From Paracentrotus lividus (lineage: Eukaryota > Echinodermata > Echinoidea > Camarodonta > Echinidae), in NCBI GenBank assembly GCA_940671915.1, contig CALNVZ010002433.1, positions 76,045-140,044 of the forward strand: a stretch of DNA of 64,000 nt, in the 5' to 3' direction. The notes beneath the pieces are model-generated. The model saw nothing but the letters and a program-made list of their open reading frames with translations. It had not been told where the DNA came from and searched no databases. The translations under genes were made by a program, and so were the position numbers. Positions 1 to 10,610 of the stretch are shown here, one piece after another. The first letter of the stretch is position 1. The number at the start of each line of letters is the position of its first letter.

Positions 1-1242
1 CGCATGTTGCTCATCGTTTAACTTTTTTTTTTTTTTCCTTTCCTTTCCCTATATATTTCATTATCTTATATCAGTTTAATTGAAGCATTCATTTCAGAAA
101 CGTATAATCAGATATGAATGCTTTATCAAAACATTATCCTTGAAACGTGCCTATCAACCCAAATATCATAAACACCCCCCCCCCCAAAAAAAAAAAAAAA
201 AAAAAAAAAACGAATTCAGTTAGACTGATTGGTGAGGTATATTTTACAATGTGCATGATATATCTGCATGAATTAAAATGTGTAAGTGACATGTGAGCTA
301 TTTAATTGCTTCAATTACATTTTTGCTCGCTTGTTCTGGTCCATTGGAAGAACAATTTTCCCCTTGCGCTATAGTCACACAGACACTTACGTTGAGTTAC
401 GTCCGGTTCGTCCAAAATTATGTTCCGTTTTTGCCGATCCCCACGGATGCCTACCCGTCATAGTCAGCAGTGGAAATATTGATAATTTCGTTCATCCAGT
501 AAACAAAGAACTACATAAGAAGTGATATATAGAAGAAGAATAAGATTGAAACAACACAAACGTATCTATAGGTACGTGTCTGTGTGACTGCAGCATTAGT
601 TTATTTGCTTTTCCCGTATAATATTATATTCAATTTGAAATTTAGTCTTTCTATTTCCCGGCTGTCCTATACTCCCTTACTATTTTACTTTATTTCTCTC
701 CCTCTCTCTCTCTCTCTCTCTCTTCCGTCCCTCCTCTCCACCTCCTCTATAACATATCTTGTCATTTTAATAACAATTGTCATGACTATATTATTTCATG
801 ACATCTGAATGGGTCGATGGACTACTTGGAGCCTAACTGAACTGTTAGCTGGTAAACAAATCTGAGAGGCTTATGTTCTTTTGGGGCCATTGGTCGAACA
901 ATTTCCCATTTATTATTTGAGTTTTCCTCGTAATAAAATATTATATTCATTTTGAAATATTACTTGATTTTTCGATCATAATGAAAATTATGTCTATTTT
1001 GAAATATCTTAATTTTGATAATATGGTTTCTCTTTAATTTCCCGGCTACCTATACTGTCTTAGTTTATATATCTTTTTGAGCATCATCACCACCTCCTCC
1101 ATAACATGGATTTTTAAATTATTATTTTATATGACGCACCTTTTTCCTTCACTCTCTCTTTTTGGGGTGATATTTTTTATGACGCCCTTTTTAAAATTTC
1201 ATTAAAAAATAAAAAACAAACAAACTATAAAAAAAATTTCAG
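1..1242. other. Noncoding flank with direct repeat and simple sequence
   Basis: No gene is supported here. The stretch holds a C-run joined to an A-run (about 174-210), a CT microsatellite (about 697-724), and an imperfect direct duplication. The text around 600-760 (AT-rich start, a TTTCCCGGCT core, a CACCTCCTC end) returns at about 920-1,110. Short open frames at 286-525 and 584-808 have no recognisable domain and the second runs through the CT repeat. Confidence 0.5.
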
Positions 1243-1842
1243 CCGACCCATTTTTTTTTTTTTTTGTTTTTTGTTTTTTTTACTGTTGTTGTTTAAAATA
1301 TATTAATAAAAAGAGGAATATCGTGTTGTTATATTACATGTAAAAATGTTTCGATACCTTTGCAAAACCGTCCGCCATAAGATTGTTTATTCCTTTTCCC
1401 CATCTCTCTTCTCTATCTCTCTCTATATTTTGGGTGGGGGGGCTTAAGGGGGCTCAAAATTTACCTTAGAGGGGAGCTAAACTGACCTGAAGGGGAAGCC
1501 AAATTGATCGAAAAGCAAATATAAAATATAGAAATAAAAATAGAAATAAATTTTTAAAAAAAATAAAAATGGGAGGAAGGAATAAAAACCCAATGGACGG
1601 ACTTAACTCAATCCCCTATGATTGGTATGCGACCTTCTTGGAGGCTGATATTATTCTTTTTAAAACAAATATGGGGAAAGTATAGCGGAAAGATAGAGAG
1701 AGAAAGGGAAAGGTAATGAAATCTATGGTGGACTGCTGGCATGGTATCGAAACATTTTTATATGTAATTATAATAACATAACATTCCTTCTTTATTTTAA
1801 TATACATTTTCAAAAAAGAAAAAAAAAATGGGCGTGGGTCGG
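1243..1842. repeat. Fold-back (inverted-repeat) element of about 600 bp
   Basis: The two halves are imperfect reverse complements. CCGACCCA plus a T-run on the left matches an A-run plus GGGTCGG on the right. The AATGTTTCGATACC block near 1,346-1,360 pairs with GGTATCGAAACATT near 1,743-1,757, and flanking TATATTACATG / TATGTAATTATA blocks pair too. It has no coding capacity, so it is probably a non-autonomous DNA element. Exact ends are uncertain. Confidence 0.55.
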
Positions 1843-2376
1843 GTGAAAAATCGTTTTTTTTTAAATGTTGGTATTAAATTTGTATAGGTAACAATCCAAA
1901 TAAAATAGAATTATGTGCCTAACCCCCTGTGCTGCTACGGGCACTGCTGCTAGTACTACTATATCCTTTTAAAAACTAGAAATTTTATTTTTTTGCCTGC
2001 AAAAGGCTGACACTACCTTTAAGATGTTTTTTCCTTTTAATTCCTAAAATTAAGGGGGGGGGGGGACGAAAGGACTTCTATTCGCTAAAAGCTAAAGTTT
2101 TTAAATACATGTACATAAATATCGGGCAAATGACTTTATACATGTACATGTATATATCTCTGTTCCTTTAGGCTTTCCCCCTACCAAAAGTAAAGATGAT
2201 ATAATATCCTTTATATGATATAAAAGCCTTTTTTTAAGGACCGCTCCCATCGAACTTTCAAGTCTCCAACTCGGCAGAGAATCCTATGTAATTTCCCCGG
2301 ACCCAGGGACCATGCCAAACCCACCATGGCCAGATCCTGGGATAGTCACAAGCTTTTGTCCTTTACAGTTTGGTGT

Positions 2377-3661
2377 CTACCGAATCCTTGCTGCATTTAT
2401 GTAAGAAACTACGAATGATATGATGCTAATACAGTGGGCTATGGTTGACAAAACCAGCACAGGTGTGAGCCACGATTCCATTGCTTTCCTATAGCTTTCT
2501 CCAACTTTTTCTTTTGGTGTAGTAGTAGCAGACTCCATCTTCTGAAGAGTGTCCACAGTTGGTCTAGTGGAAGGAGAATAAACAGATTCAGATGAAGTAG
2601 GCCTACTAGTGCTGACCAAGTTCACAGTAATATATATGTTTCTACAGTCCACACTGTTAGTAGAATTGGCTCTCTGTCTTTCATCAAGGTTGTATTGTTC
2701 TACATGAAATGATATGTTGTTACTTTGAGAGTCTTTCAAATCAAAGTATTTCATGCTTTGTAATATTACATCAGACTTCAAAGTCTCTTCACCACATAAC
2801 AAAATTATGTTATGGACATTGCGAAGAGTATATTCTTCTTGCAATTCAACAGGCATCAGTTTTCCACTGATGTAATACCACCACGTAAAGTTACTTTCAC
2901 TGATGCTGCAACACTCAAATTCAAACTGATTTCTTGGTTTGTCCTGAATCTCTTGTTGCTCAATTAGTGGAAAAACACATTGTCTTATTGATATTTATCT
3001 GTTGATAATATGTAATACATTTGAAAGAAAAGACTGCTTCAGACATGTTTTCAATTGTCATATAAATACTGGACTCCTCCTTTCTTCCAAGTTCCCAATG
3101 CCTTATTCCAGACTCATCCTGTAATACATGTTGTACCCGATCGCCTGCTAAAATCTGTGCAAAATCTTCATCATCAAACTGCACCCACTTACAAGACATT
3201 TTCACATTGCCCTTTGCTCCTGCAAAAAGGGAGGTGCAAGTAGGATCTGTATTGTAAATGCGTAAACGAAATCCGAAGGCCTGACAAACTCTCTGATTTC
3301 CTTCATAAACATATATGATATGCAGTTGTGTCCCTGATTTACTTTCTTGGGCAACTTTAGTTGATAATTCAAACGTTCTTTCCTGGATTTTTCCGACTAC
3401 ATGTAAATTCAAAAGAGTGCTGTTAATTAAGCCATTGAAATGCTGAGTGGAGGTATTGTATATTCCAATTAAAGTTCTTGTATTCTGTGTCCACTTGAGG
3501 TATTCAGTGTCTCGCAGTGGCCTTTGTAAATGGAATACAGCAGAAATATATTGACCATTGACTCCGGAAGTTTGTAAATGTTGGAACAGACAAGGACTTC
3601 TCGCACAATATGACGACTGCCAACATGCTTGCAGGATGAAGAGAAGTAAAAATGATTTCAT
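2377..3661 (-). pseudogene. Ig-like type I membrane receptor, short tail (member A), one frameshift
   Basis: Reading from the start at 3,661, the frame opens with a signal peptide (MKSFLLLFILQACWQSSYC) and runs 233 codons to a stop at 2,960. A second frame (2,856-2,377) continues the same protein. Comparison with member C shows one extra base near 2,980, just before the conserved CxFPPIE-type segment, as the only break. The joined product would have three divergent Ig-like segments rich in Cys and N-glycosylation sequons, a Ser/Thr-rich stalk, a membrane segment (TPVLVLSTIAHCISIISFVV) and a tail of only about ten residues. The gene is intronless as seen. The same extra base is in arm 2, so it is probably genomic. 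It could be a true pseudogene, a secreted truncated form, or a shared assembly error. Confidence 0.65.
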
Positions 3662-3859
3662 TTTGAATGTGAAATCTCTTACATATCTCAGTTCAAGTTA
3701 GAATAGATTTTTTGAGACTCCCAGTCTCTAAACAAGTAACGCGGTATTGGTTTATCAAACAGTTAACGTGTTTGGATGTATGCTCAAGAACCTTTGAAGT
3801 GTCACACTAATGAGGAAAGACTGAATCCCAACTGATAGGCATATCAGTAATTATCACAT

Positions 3860-4560
3860 TTTATTATGTTTGTGGATTTGTAACACGGGTATTACTGTTT
3901 TGATACAAATATGGTCAATTCATCCAATCGTACTTACAAGATGATAATGTTGATTGACAACCTTAATTAAATGAAAGTGAAACAAGATCCACAAATGGCA
4001 TGAAAAAAAAACAGCTTTCACAATTTTGATGATACATGTAAATGAAGCTATTTAAACTGCCCCAGTAATTGTAATAAGTATTTGTAACAATGGCATTACT
4101 GTTTTGATACAAATATGGTCAATTCATCCAATCCTACTCAAAAGATGATTGTAATAATGTTGATTGATAACCTTAAGTAAATGAGAGTGAAACAAGATCC
4201 ACAAGTGTCATGAAGAAAAACAGCTACACAATTTTGATAATAAATGATGCATATTCTGGTTGTTTCATGGCGTCAATCTGTACTTGTACTGTCCCAATCT
4301 GACGAGCAACCACATTTTTGAGAGGTTTGTAGATTTGTAACAATAACATTACTGCTTCGATACAAATATGGACAATTAATCCAATCTACTCAAAAGAGGA
4401 TACTGTCAATCAACATTATGACAACCTCAAGTAAACAAAAGTGAAAGAAGATTCCCAAATGCCATGAAGAAAAACAGCTTATTCAATTTTGATAATAATG
4501 ATGCATATTCTGGTTGTGTCATGGCATCAATCTGTACTCTTGTACTTCCAGAAAGTGGAC
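3860..4560. repeat. Three tandem upstream repeat units (about 230 bp) 5' of member A
   Basis: Each unit contains TTTGTAACA..., ATTACTG.TT.GATACAAATATGG, a TTGATTGACAACCT-like block, an AGTGAAA-rich block, ATGAAGAAAAACAGCT and, in the last two, AATGATGCATATTCTGGTTG. The same array lies upstream of member C (28,780-29,470) and a single unit lies upstream of member B (8,690-8,880). The conserved position relative to the start codon suggests it moves with the genes and may hold regulatory sequence. That role is inference. Confidence 0.6.
3973..4447. promoter_or_regulatory. IRF/ISRE-like GAAANNGAAA motifs in the upstream units
   Basis: GAAAGTGAAAC at 3,973-3,983 fits the known interferon-regulatory-factor element GAAANNGAAA exactly. 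Related versions occur in the next units (GAGAGTGAAAC at 4,183-4,193 and AAAAGTGAAAG at 4,437-4,447). The first lies about 310 bases before the start codon of member A. Such a motif can occur by chance in A-rich DNA, so function is unproven. Confidence 0.3.
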
Positions 4561-5240
4561 TGTTAGAGATGGGGGGGGGGGGATGTCATCGAAAGATTCT
4601 GACCAGCAAAGAAAACTTTTAATTCTTTTCTCTGTACAACCTTCATATTTCTGAGCTCACTCAAGCTATTTAAAAACTGTCCCCTTGTAATAAGAATGTA
4701 AAGATAATGGTGAACCTTGTGATGAAAGAGTGATCATCAATTATTATTGAGCTGAAACACGACAAGTTCAAACAGGATTGGATGTACAAATTTTTTGTAA
4801 AATAAGAGTACATTTTCTTTACAAGTGACAAACAAACAAAACAGGCAATTGCATTTATTTATTTTGTTTTAACATATTGAATTTAGACCCCCCCCCCAAA
4901 AAAAAAAAACAACAACAAAAAAAAAAACAATAATAAACAACCAAAATGAAATACATTACTGTTGCAGATTTATATTTTGTGGTAAGATGTACATTGTAGG
5001 CCCTATTGCACAAATCAGGCAAAGTTAAACAATTCAATGAAAGTTGAATAATTTTTAGGCTAATATTAATTGAATTGCTTTTTTTATTACTTTCTCCTTC
5101 TCCCTTTCTTTTTTTTCTTCTTTTTTTGGTTTGTATTTTTTCTGTCATCCATCTCTACATTCTTCACACATGTTTTCCAGATTTTGTTTGTGTCCACTTT
5201 CCCTTAAAAATGTAAAAATATGGATTCAAAAATTCCTTAT

Positions 5241-5908
5241 TTGGAGTCCTTTAATGCATTGTCAGCATTCTTCATGTCCAGTTTTTACCCTAAGCTTATA
5301 GTTTTAGGTTAGCCATAACTGTTATACCCACCTTTACCAACATCACAGAAAAAAAAATTATTTGCTATTGCTATTGGTGAGTATTTTTGTCCCTCTTAAT
5401 GAATTAGGAGATATTTCCTACTAACCTTTTTTTTTTGTCTGACCCACCGGAAGTGAAGGCGAGACACAGGGGTCCAAATGGTGTCGTCCATACGTGTGTT
5501 GTCTGTCCGTTGTCCGCCCATCACACTTTACTGTGTAGTCACGGGTGGGCGAGACACAAAATGGCTACTCACTGCCTTCTTTTAAGAATTGGAGTCCTTT
5601 AATGCATTGTCAGCATTCTTCATGTCCAGTTTTTACCCTATGCTTATAGTTTTAGGTTAGCCATATACCCACCTTTACCAACATCACAGGAAAAAAAAAT
5701 TATTTGCTATTGCTATTGGTGAGTATTTTCGTCCCTTTTGTTGAATTAGGAGATATTTCCTACTAACCTTTTTTTTTTGTCTCACCCACCGGACGGGGTC
5801 CAGATGGCGTCATCCATACGTGTGTTGTCTGTCCGTTGTCCGCCCATCACACTTTACTTTGTAGTCACGGGTGGGCGAGACACAATCTGGCTACTGCCTT
5901 CTTTAAAG
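5241..5908. repeat. Tandem direct repeat, two units of about 340 bp
   Basis: The unit starting TTGGAGTCCTTTAATGC at 5,241 repeats at 5,589 with the same order: CATGTCCAGTTTTTACCC, TTAGGTTAGCCAT, an A-run, TTATTTGCTATTGC, GGAGATATTTCCTAC, a T-run, GTCTGACCCACCGG or a near copy, and a GTCCGTTGTCCGCCCATC block. The second copy is slightly shorter. A noisy mirror copy lies at about 15,150-15,800 in arm 2. No coding frame is seen. Confidence 0.8.
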
Positions 5909-6226
5909 AATAGTGTTTGATGTACAGAAACAGATTTGGCAAAATTATCTCAGACAGTATTCGCTACTTGTTCAACAGGTCAGTTTGGTAAAAAAAAAAA
6001 AAACTGTTTCATCTTTGTTTCAGACAGTAAAGTTTGGAGTTCTTGTGTAAAATACAATATGGAGTTGTATAATAATTCTGTCACTTGACAGGTAATTTTA
6101 ATTATATCAAATAATTGATGTAGGAAAATGTAATATTGATTGTTTATTTTGATAGGCCTATCCATTAAGAATAATGTTCTTTTTTGTAAAACTTTATTTT
6201 GTCATAGACGGTTAGTGAAGCTTCAT

Positions 6227-7051
6227 TCAATAATATTTCCCAACATTCATGTACAAATCGTCACCCACAGTGGATTCAAGATTTTGAACATTACCACCGT
6301 TACCATAGTTTCCATAAACAGGACAATCGTGGTAAACCGAGTCTACTTTATCTTCTGTAAGACCATCATCATTATTGGTTTCTTGATATGTATTTCTCCA
6401 ATCATCATACTTTGACTGCAAGTGATCTCCCCCTTCGTTATTGGTCACACTTTTGGCTGCCGACTGTGCGGTGATTTGCATCTTCTTGGTTTTTCGACTC
6501 ATATTAGGTTTGGCGTACAGAGCCTCCACATCTGCCATAGGTGTGGTCAGTATATCATCCTGATACCACAGTGACTTTTCAGGTGACGGAGTAACTTTCT
6601 CTTCGTTGTATGGACTCTTGTGAACTACGTGATCATCAGTTTTGAGGGAACATGGCAAGGATGTCGATGGTGTTGTACTCTCTATCTTTGGGATTTCCCG
6701 ACTCATATCGGGGGGTTCGGCGTACAGAGCCTCAACACTTTCCATGGCATTTTTCAAATTAACCTGTGACGTATCATAGTTGTCAGGATGATCCATGTCT
6801 TCATCGGAAGAAAGGGACCGTTGCAAGGACATCGATGTTGCGGAGCTTGGTATCTTTGGGGTTTTCAAGCATAGGTCGGGTTTCGCGTACAGAGCCTCTA
6901 TATCTCCCATTGGTTTGGAAGATGTTTGCTTTTTAGAAGTAGAATCGATGGCACTGTTTGTCTCTGCCGAATCAAGCGAGGGATCCAACAGTGACGGCAT
7001 ATGATATGACTGTAAGATTTTAATCTGATCATCATCAGATTTCCGGTGCAC
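6227..7051 (-). CDS. Open reading frame for the member B cytoplasmic tail (YxxP / YxN docking modules)
   Basis: This 274-codon open stretch is the C-terminal tail of member B and is hydrophilic, with no membrane segment. Three repeated modules of roughly 55-70 residues each start near (M)xDxEALYAKP, at Tyr55, Tyr110 and Tyr179, and a fourth YxxP (YHMP) is at Tyr16. In established signalling biology phospho-YxxP is the preferred ligand of Crk/CrkL SH2 domains. Near the end are VYGNY (Tyr246) and DLYMNV (Tyr267). YxN is the Grb2 SH2 signature, and YMN resembles the CD28 tail motif. The frame probably starts upstream of the listed Met, after the membrane segment, behind a 1-base shift near 7,110-7,140. 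Function as an adaptor-docking tail is inferred from motifs only. Confidence 0.55.
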   Translation of the reverse strand: MHRKSDDDQIKILQSYHMPSLLDPSLDSAETNSAIDSTSKKQTSSKPMGDIEALYAKPDLCLKTPKIPSSATSMSLQRSLSSDEDMDHPDNYDTSQVNLKNAMESVEALYAEPPDMSREIPKIESTTPSTSLPCSLKTDDHVVHKSPYNEEKVTPSPEKSLWYQDDILTTPMADVEALYAKPNMSRKTKKMQITAQSAAKSVTNNEGGDHLQSKYDDWRNTYQETNNDDGLTEDKVDSVYHDCPVYGNYGNGGNVQNLESTVGDDLYMNVGKYY

Positions 7052-8457
7052 TGGACGCGGGATAGTACTGTGAGTGACAGCCCTGTGAACTAGAGAAGCT
7101 TCTTCAGAACTATAGGTGTATGAGTAGATATGGCTGCCATTTCTATAGCAGCTGCATTATCTTCCTGTCCTGCTCGGGTTGAGTTCATTTGAGGTTCAAT
7201 TGCCTTTCTTTTTTGAATGGCGCAATAAACCTTAGCAAAACAAATGCCGATCACGATTCCAAATGCCAAGGATATTACTGTCGTCAGAGAAACTAGTATT
7301 ACTGTTTTGTCTCAAGCGATACATTTAGTAGAATTGGTGTCTGTAGTTGGTGCATAATCAACAGATTTAGTGAAAGGTGTAGTGGAAGGAGAGCAAACAG
7401 ATCCAGAAGAAGTAGGCCTACTAGCAGTGACCATGTTAACAGTAATATAAAGGTTTTTACAATCCACACTTTTAGTAGAATTGGCTTTTCCTTGTTTGAC
7501 ATGTTCTGCATGAAATGATATGGTATTATCTTGATAATCTTGTAAATCAAAGTATTTCATGCTTTGCAATATTACATTTGACTCCAAAGTCTCTTCACCA
7601 CATAACAAAATTATTTTATGGACATTGCAAAGAGTATATTCCTCTTGCAATTCAACAGGCAACAGTTTTCCACTGATGTAATACCACCTCGTAAAGTTAA
7701 TTTCACTGATGCTGCAACACTCAAATTCAAACTGATTTCTTTGTCTGTCCTGTATCTCCTGTCGCTCAATTGGAGGAAAAACACATGTCTTATTGATATT
7801 TATCTGTCGATGATATGTAATACATTTGAAAGAAAAGACTGCTTCAGACAGTATGTTTTCAATTGTCATATAGATACTAGACTCATCTCTTCTTCCAAGA
7901 TCCCAATGCCTTATCCCAGACTCATCCTGTAATAGTAAACAATCCCCTTCTAAAATCTATACGAAATCTTCATCATCAAACTGCACCCACTTTACAAGAC
8001 ATTTTCACATTATCATTTGCTCCTGCAAAAAGGGAGGTGCAAGTAGGATCTGTATTGTAAATGTATAAATAAAATCTGACGGCGTGGCAAACTCTCTGAT
8101 TTCCTTGATAAACATCTATGATATGCAGGTCCCTGATTCACTTTCTTGAGCAACTTTAGTTGATAATTCAAACGTTCTTTGCTGGATTTCTTTGCTGACT
8201 AAATTCAAACGAGTGCCGTTAATAAGGCCATTGAAATGCTGAGTGGAGGTATTGTATATTCCTATTAAAGTTATTGTATTCTGTGTCCACTTGAGGTATT
8301 CAGTGTCTCGCAGTTGCCTTTGTAAATGGAATACAGCAGAAATATATTGACCATTGACTCCGGAAGTCTGTAAATTTTGGAACAGACAAGGACTTCCTGC
8401 ACAATATGACAACTGCCAACATGCTTGCAGGATGAAGAGAAGTAAAAATGATTTCAT
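6227..8457 (-). pseudogene. Ig-like type I membrane receptor, long signalling tail (member B), multiple lesions
   Basis: The start at 8,457 opens a signal peptide and first Ig-like segment (113 codons). Compared with members A and C it then has a 4-base deletion near 8,130, an extra base near 7,992, and a nonsense TAG at 7,957-7,959 where relatives have Gln. The frame 7,869-7,312 carries the next Ig-like segments (CVFPPIER, FECC, ILLCGEETL) and stalk. A membrane segment (VISLAFGIVIGICFAKVYC, about 7,215-7,290) follows a stop/indel, and a further shift leads into an open 274-codon tail (7,051-6,227). The tail has three modules around EALYA(K/E)P. All lesions checked recur in arm 2, so they are probably genomic. 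As read, no single intact protein is made; an intact allele may exist. Confidence 0.7.
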
Positions 8458-10492
8458 CTTGAATGTGAAATCTCTTACATATCTCAGTTAAAGTTAGAAT
8501 AATTTTTTGAGACTACCAGTCTCTAAATACAGTAAGTAATCCGGTATGAGTTTATCAAACAGTAAATGTGTTTGGATCTATGCTCCAGAACCTTTTTAAG
8601 TATCACACTGTCTATTAATTCCGATAACCTATGTGGAGAAAAATCAGAACTCCATCTGACGAGCATTCCACAGTTCGAGATAATAGCATCACTACTTTGA
8701 TACAAATATGAGCAATTCATCCAACCCTACTTGAAAGATAATTTTCATAATGTTGCTTGACAACCTTAAGTAAGTGAAAGTGACACAAGATCCCAATATG
8801 GCATGAAGAAAAACAGCTTACCCAGTTTTGATGATAAATGATGCATATTTTGGTTGTTTCGTGGCATCAGTATCAAGACAAATATTGTTATCGCCTTTTG
8901 GTCTTGTTAGCCTACCCTTCTGGGGCCTGGCGGCCTCAAATGCTATACTAGAGCTCCTGTGAATGGTGTGCTGACTGGGCTTGCCCCTTAAACTGTCGGT
9001 GAACGGAGCAGCAAGCATTGAGGCGGCCAGGCCTCATCCGGTTGGGCTGAGATGCTGATCAGCATTTCAAATATGGAATTTGATTTCGGTTGTTATTAGT
9101 ATTAATATACATGTAGTATGTCATATCAATTATTTAGCATATGTTTTCAAGAGAACTGTTGCTGAGCTAGCGCCATGAGCGTCCTTGGACGGTGTGTGCG
9201 CTCTAGAAGATTTACACTATTATTGTTATCAGTCTGTACTTGTACTTTTATGCAAGGAGCATAAAACTCATAAAAGATGACAAGACAATGCTCTTACAGT
9301 GAAGAAAATAAAGTACTTGTACTTTGTGGTTTTATGAGGCATTATTTTACAAGCAATTAAAAGCACTTAAAAATAAAACAGATGATTGAAATTAAATAAA
9401 AAAATTTGATATATTTGTTTGAGTGCTGTAATAAAGACCTGAATGTTATTATGTTTCGGTTGGATATGGTTCACGGTAGGGAGCAATACATTTTCCATTA
9501 ATATGACAAATGAGCAATTATAAAGCACCTTTCAATGAAACCAAGATCTCATGAAATATTGTATTTTTATGTTAAAGTGTGATCAAATTTCCTTTTTATG
9601 ACATGTTCATTACATAGTAGAATCAAAATGAATCCTGACATCTACTATATATGAAGAAAGAAACTCACTTCATTCATAAACATAGTTTACTACATGAATG
9701 GTTAATTGCCTGTTGTTTTTTCTTTTCATTATTGTGTATTTTATATGTGAAATTTTATTGAAGAATATTCACTTTGCATCTAAAATCTGATGCATACTGA
9801 ATTTACAAATTAATGTCACATCTACATAAAAGACACAATTAAAAAATTGAAATTCATATAAAGAGCTTAATCCAACAATACATTCAAAGTCACAAACTAA
9901 AAGATAACAAGTAACATTTTGAGCAAAATGTAGATAAAATAAGAATGTAAAACGAATGCATGAACTACATTTACTCTGTATAAAAGATAGAAGGTACATG
10001 TACATGTATGGGATTAGCGCATTTTGTACTGTATATTGATATATAGCCTTTAGATAAACAATAAATCAGTTAAACAATGTGCATAATTACAAGAATTCCT
10101 CTTAATTGAAATTCATAATGAAATAGTGGCTAATCAAATATCAATCAGAAAATTGTTGCTCCCATTTCTGTGTAAAGTTACATTTTTCTTCTCAAAGGGA
10201 TTATTCTTATGTGCATGAATAACAGATATGAATGGATAAAAGGTAAAATAGGTAGGAAGTGCTAAATTTTGAGAAGTAATGAGAGATTCCTTAAAATTAA
10301 GGGGGATGTAAGGATGTAAGGACTTTTATTCACTTAAAGCTGAAATTCTTAAATACATGTATGAAAGAAGTGCCTAAGTCTGCGCACCTAAAATTCTATC
10401 TCGATTTTATTACAAAGTAAAATATTATTTTAAGATTCATCATTGTTATTTCATTCTTCATATTCTAATGATCAATGACATAGGTTTCGGAA
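8458..10492. other. Upstream flank of member B; far part resembles the 3' flank of member D
   Basis: One copy of the upstream repeat unit lies at about 8,690-8,880. From about 9,240 to 10,480 the sequence resembles 30,200-31,000 in the same order (GCAAGGAGC...AAACTCAT, GATGACAAGA.AATGC, AAGAATAT.CA, AAAGAGCTTA, ACATTCAA, AGTGGCTAATCAAA.ATCAATCAGAAA). The matching region at 30-31 kb is the downstream flank of member D. A D-like gene would therefore be expected just beyond 10.5 kb, where the palindrome loop begins. No gene is seen within the flank itself. Confidence 0.5.
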
Positions 10493-10610
10493 GATTTTCA
10501 AGATTGGGGGGGGGGGGGAAGGGGGGTAATTAAAAAAAAATTCCCAAAATAGTTGGTGAAAAATTGAGCCCCCCCCCCCCCCCCCCAATCTTGAAAATCT
10601 TCCGAAACCT
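10493..10610. repeat. Palindrome centre: G-run / C-run hairpin with 50-base loop
   Basis: GGAAGATTTTCAAGATT plus a 13-base G-run (to 10,518) faces an 18-base C-run (10,569-10,586) plus AATCTTGAAAATCTTCC. The loop (GGGGGGTAATTAAAA...ATAGTTGGTG...TTGAG) is not palindromic. A diverged copy of the loop with G-run, C-run and the GAAAATCTTCC right shoulder occurs at 53,765-53,862, but there the left shoulder differs. The G-run/loop/C-run unit is thus an ordinary dispersed repeat, and the fold-back began at it. Confidence 0.75.

Larger units (their letters stand above)
2036..5200. repeat. Segmental duplication unit, copy 1 (contains receptor-like gene A)
   Basis: This block matches 26,985-30,060 in direct orientation. 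It covers a downstream block with G-run and GGACTT, the CTGTTCCTTTAGGCTTTCCC motif, the whole gene, the 5' flank with its tandem repeats, and a C-run/A-run followed by pyrimidine-rich DNA. Divergence is visible throughout, so the duplication is old compared with the palindrome. Boundaries are approximate. Confidence 0.75.

Noticed and set aside
8818..9018. Short minus-strand frame rich in Arg/Pro
   Set aside because: No domain, and it is broken in the arm 2 copy; lies in the upstream flank of member B.
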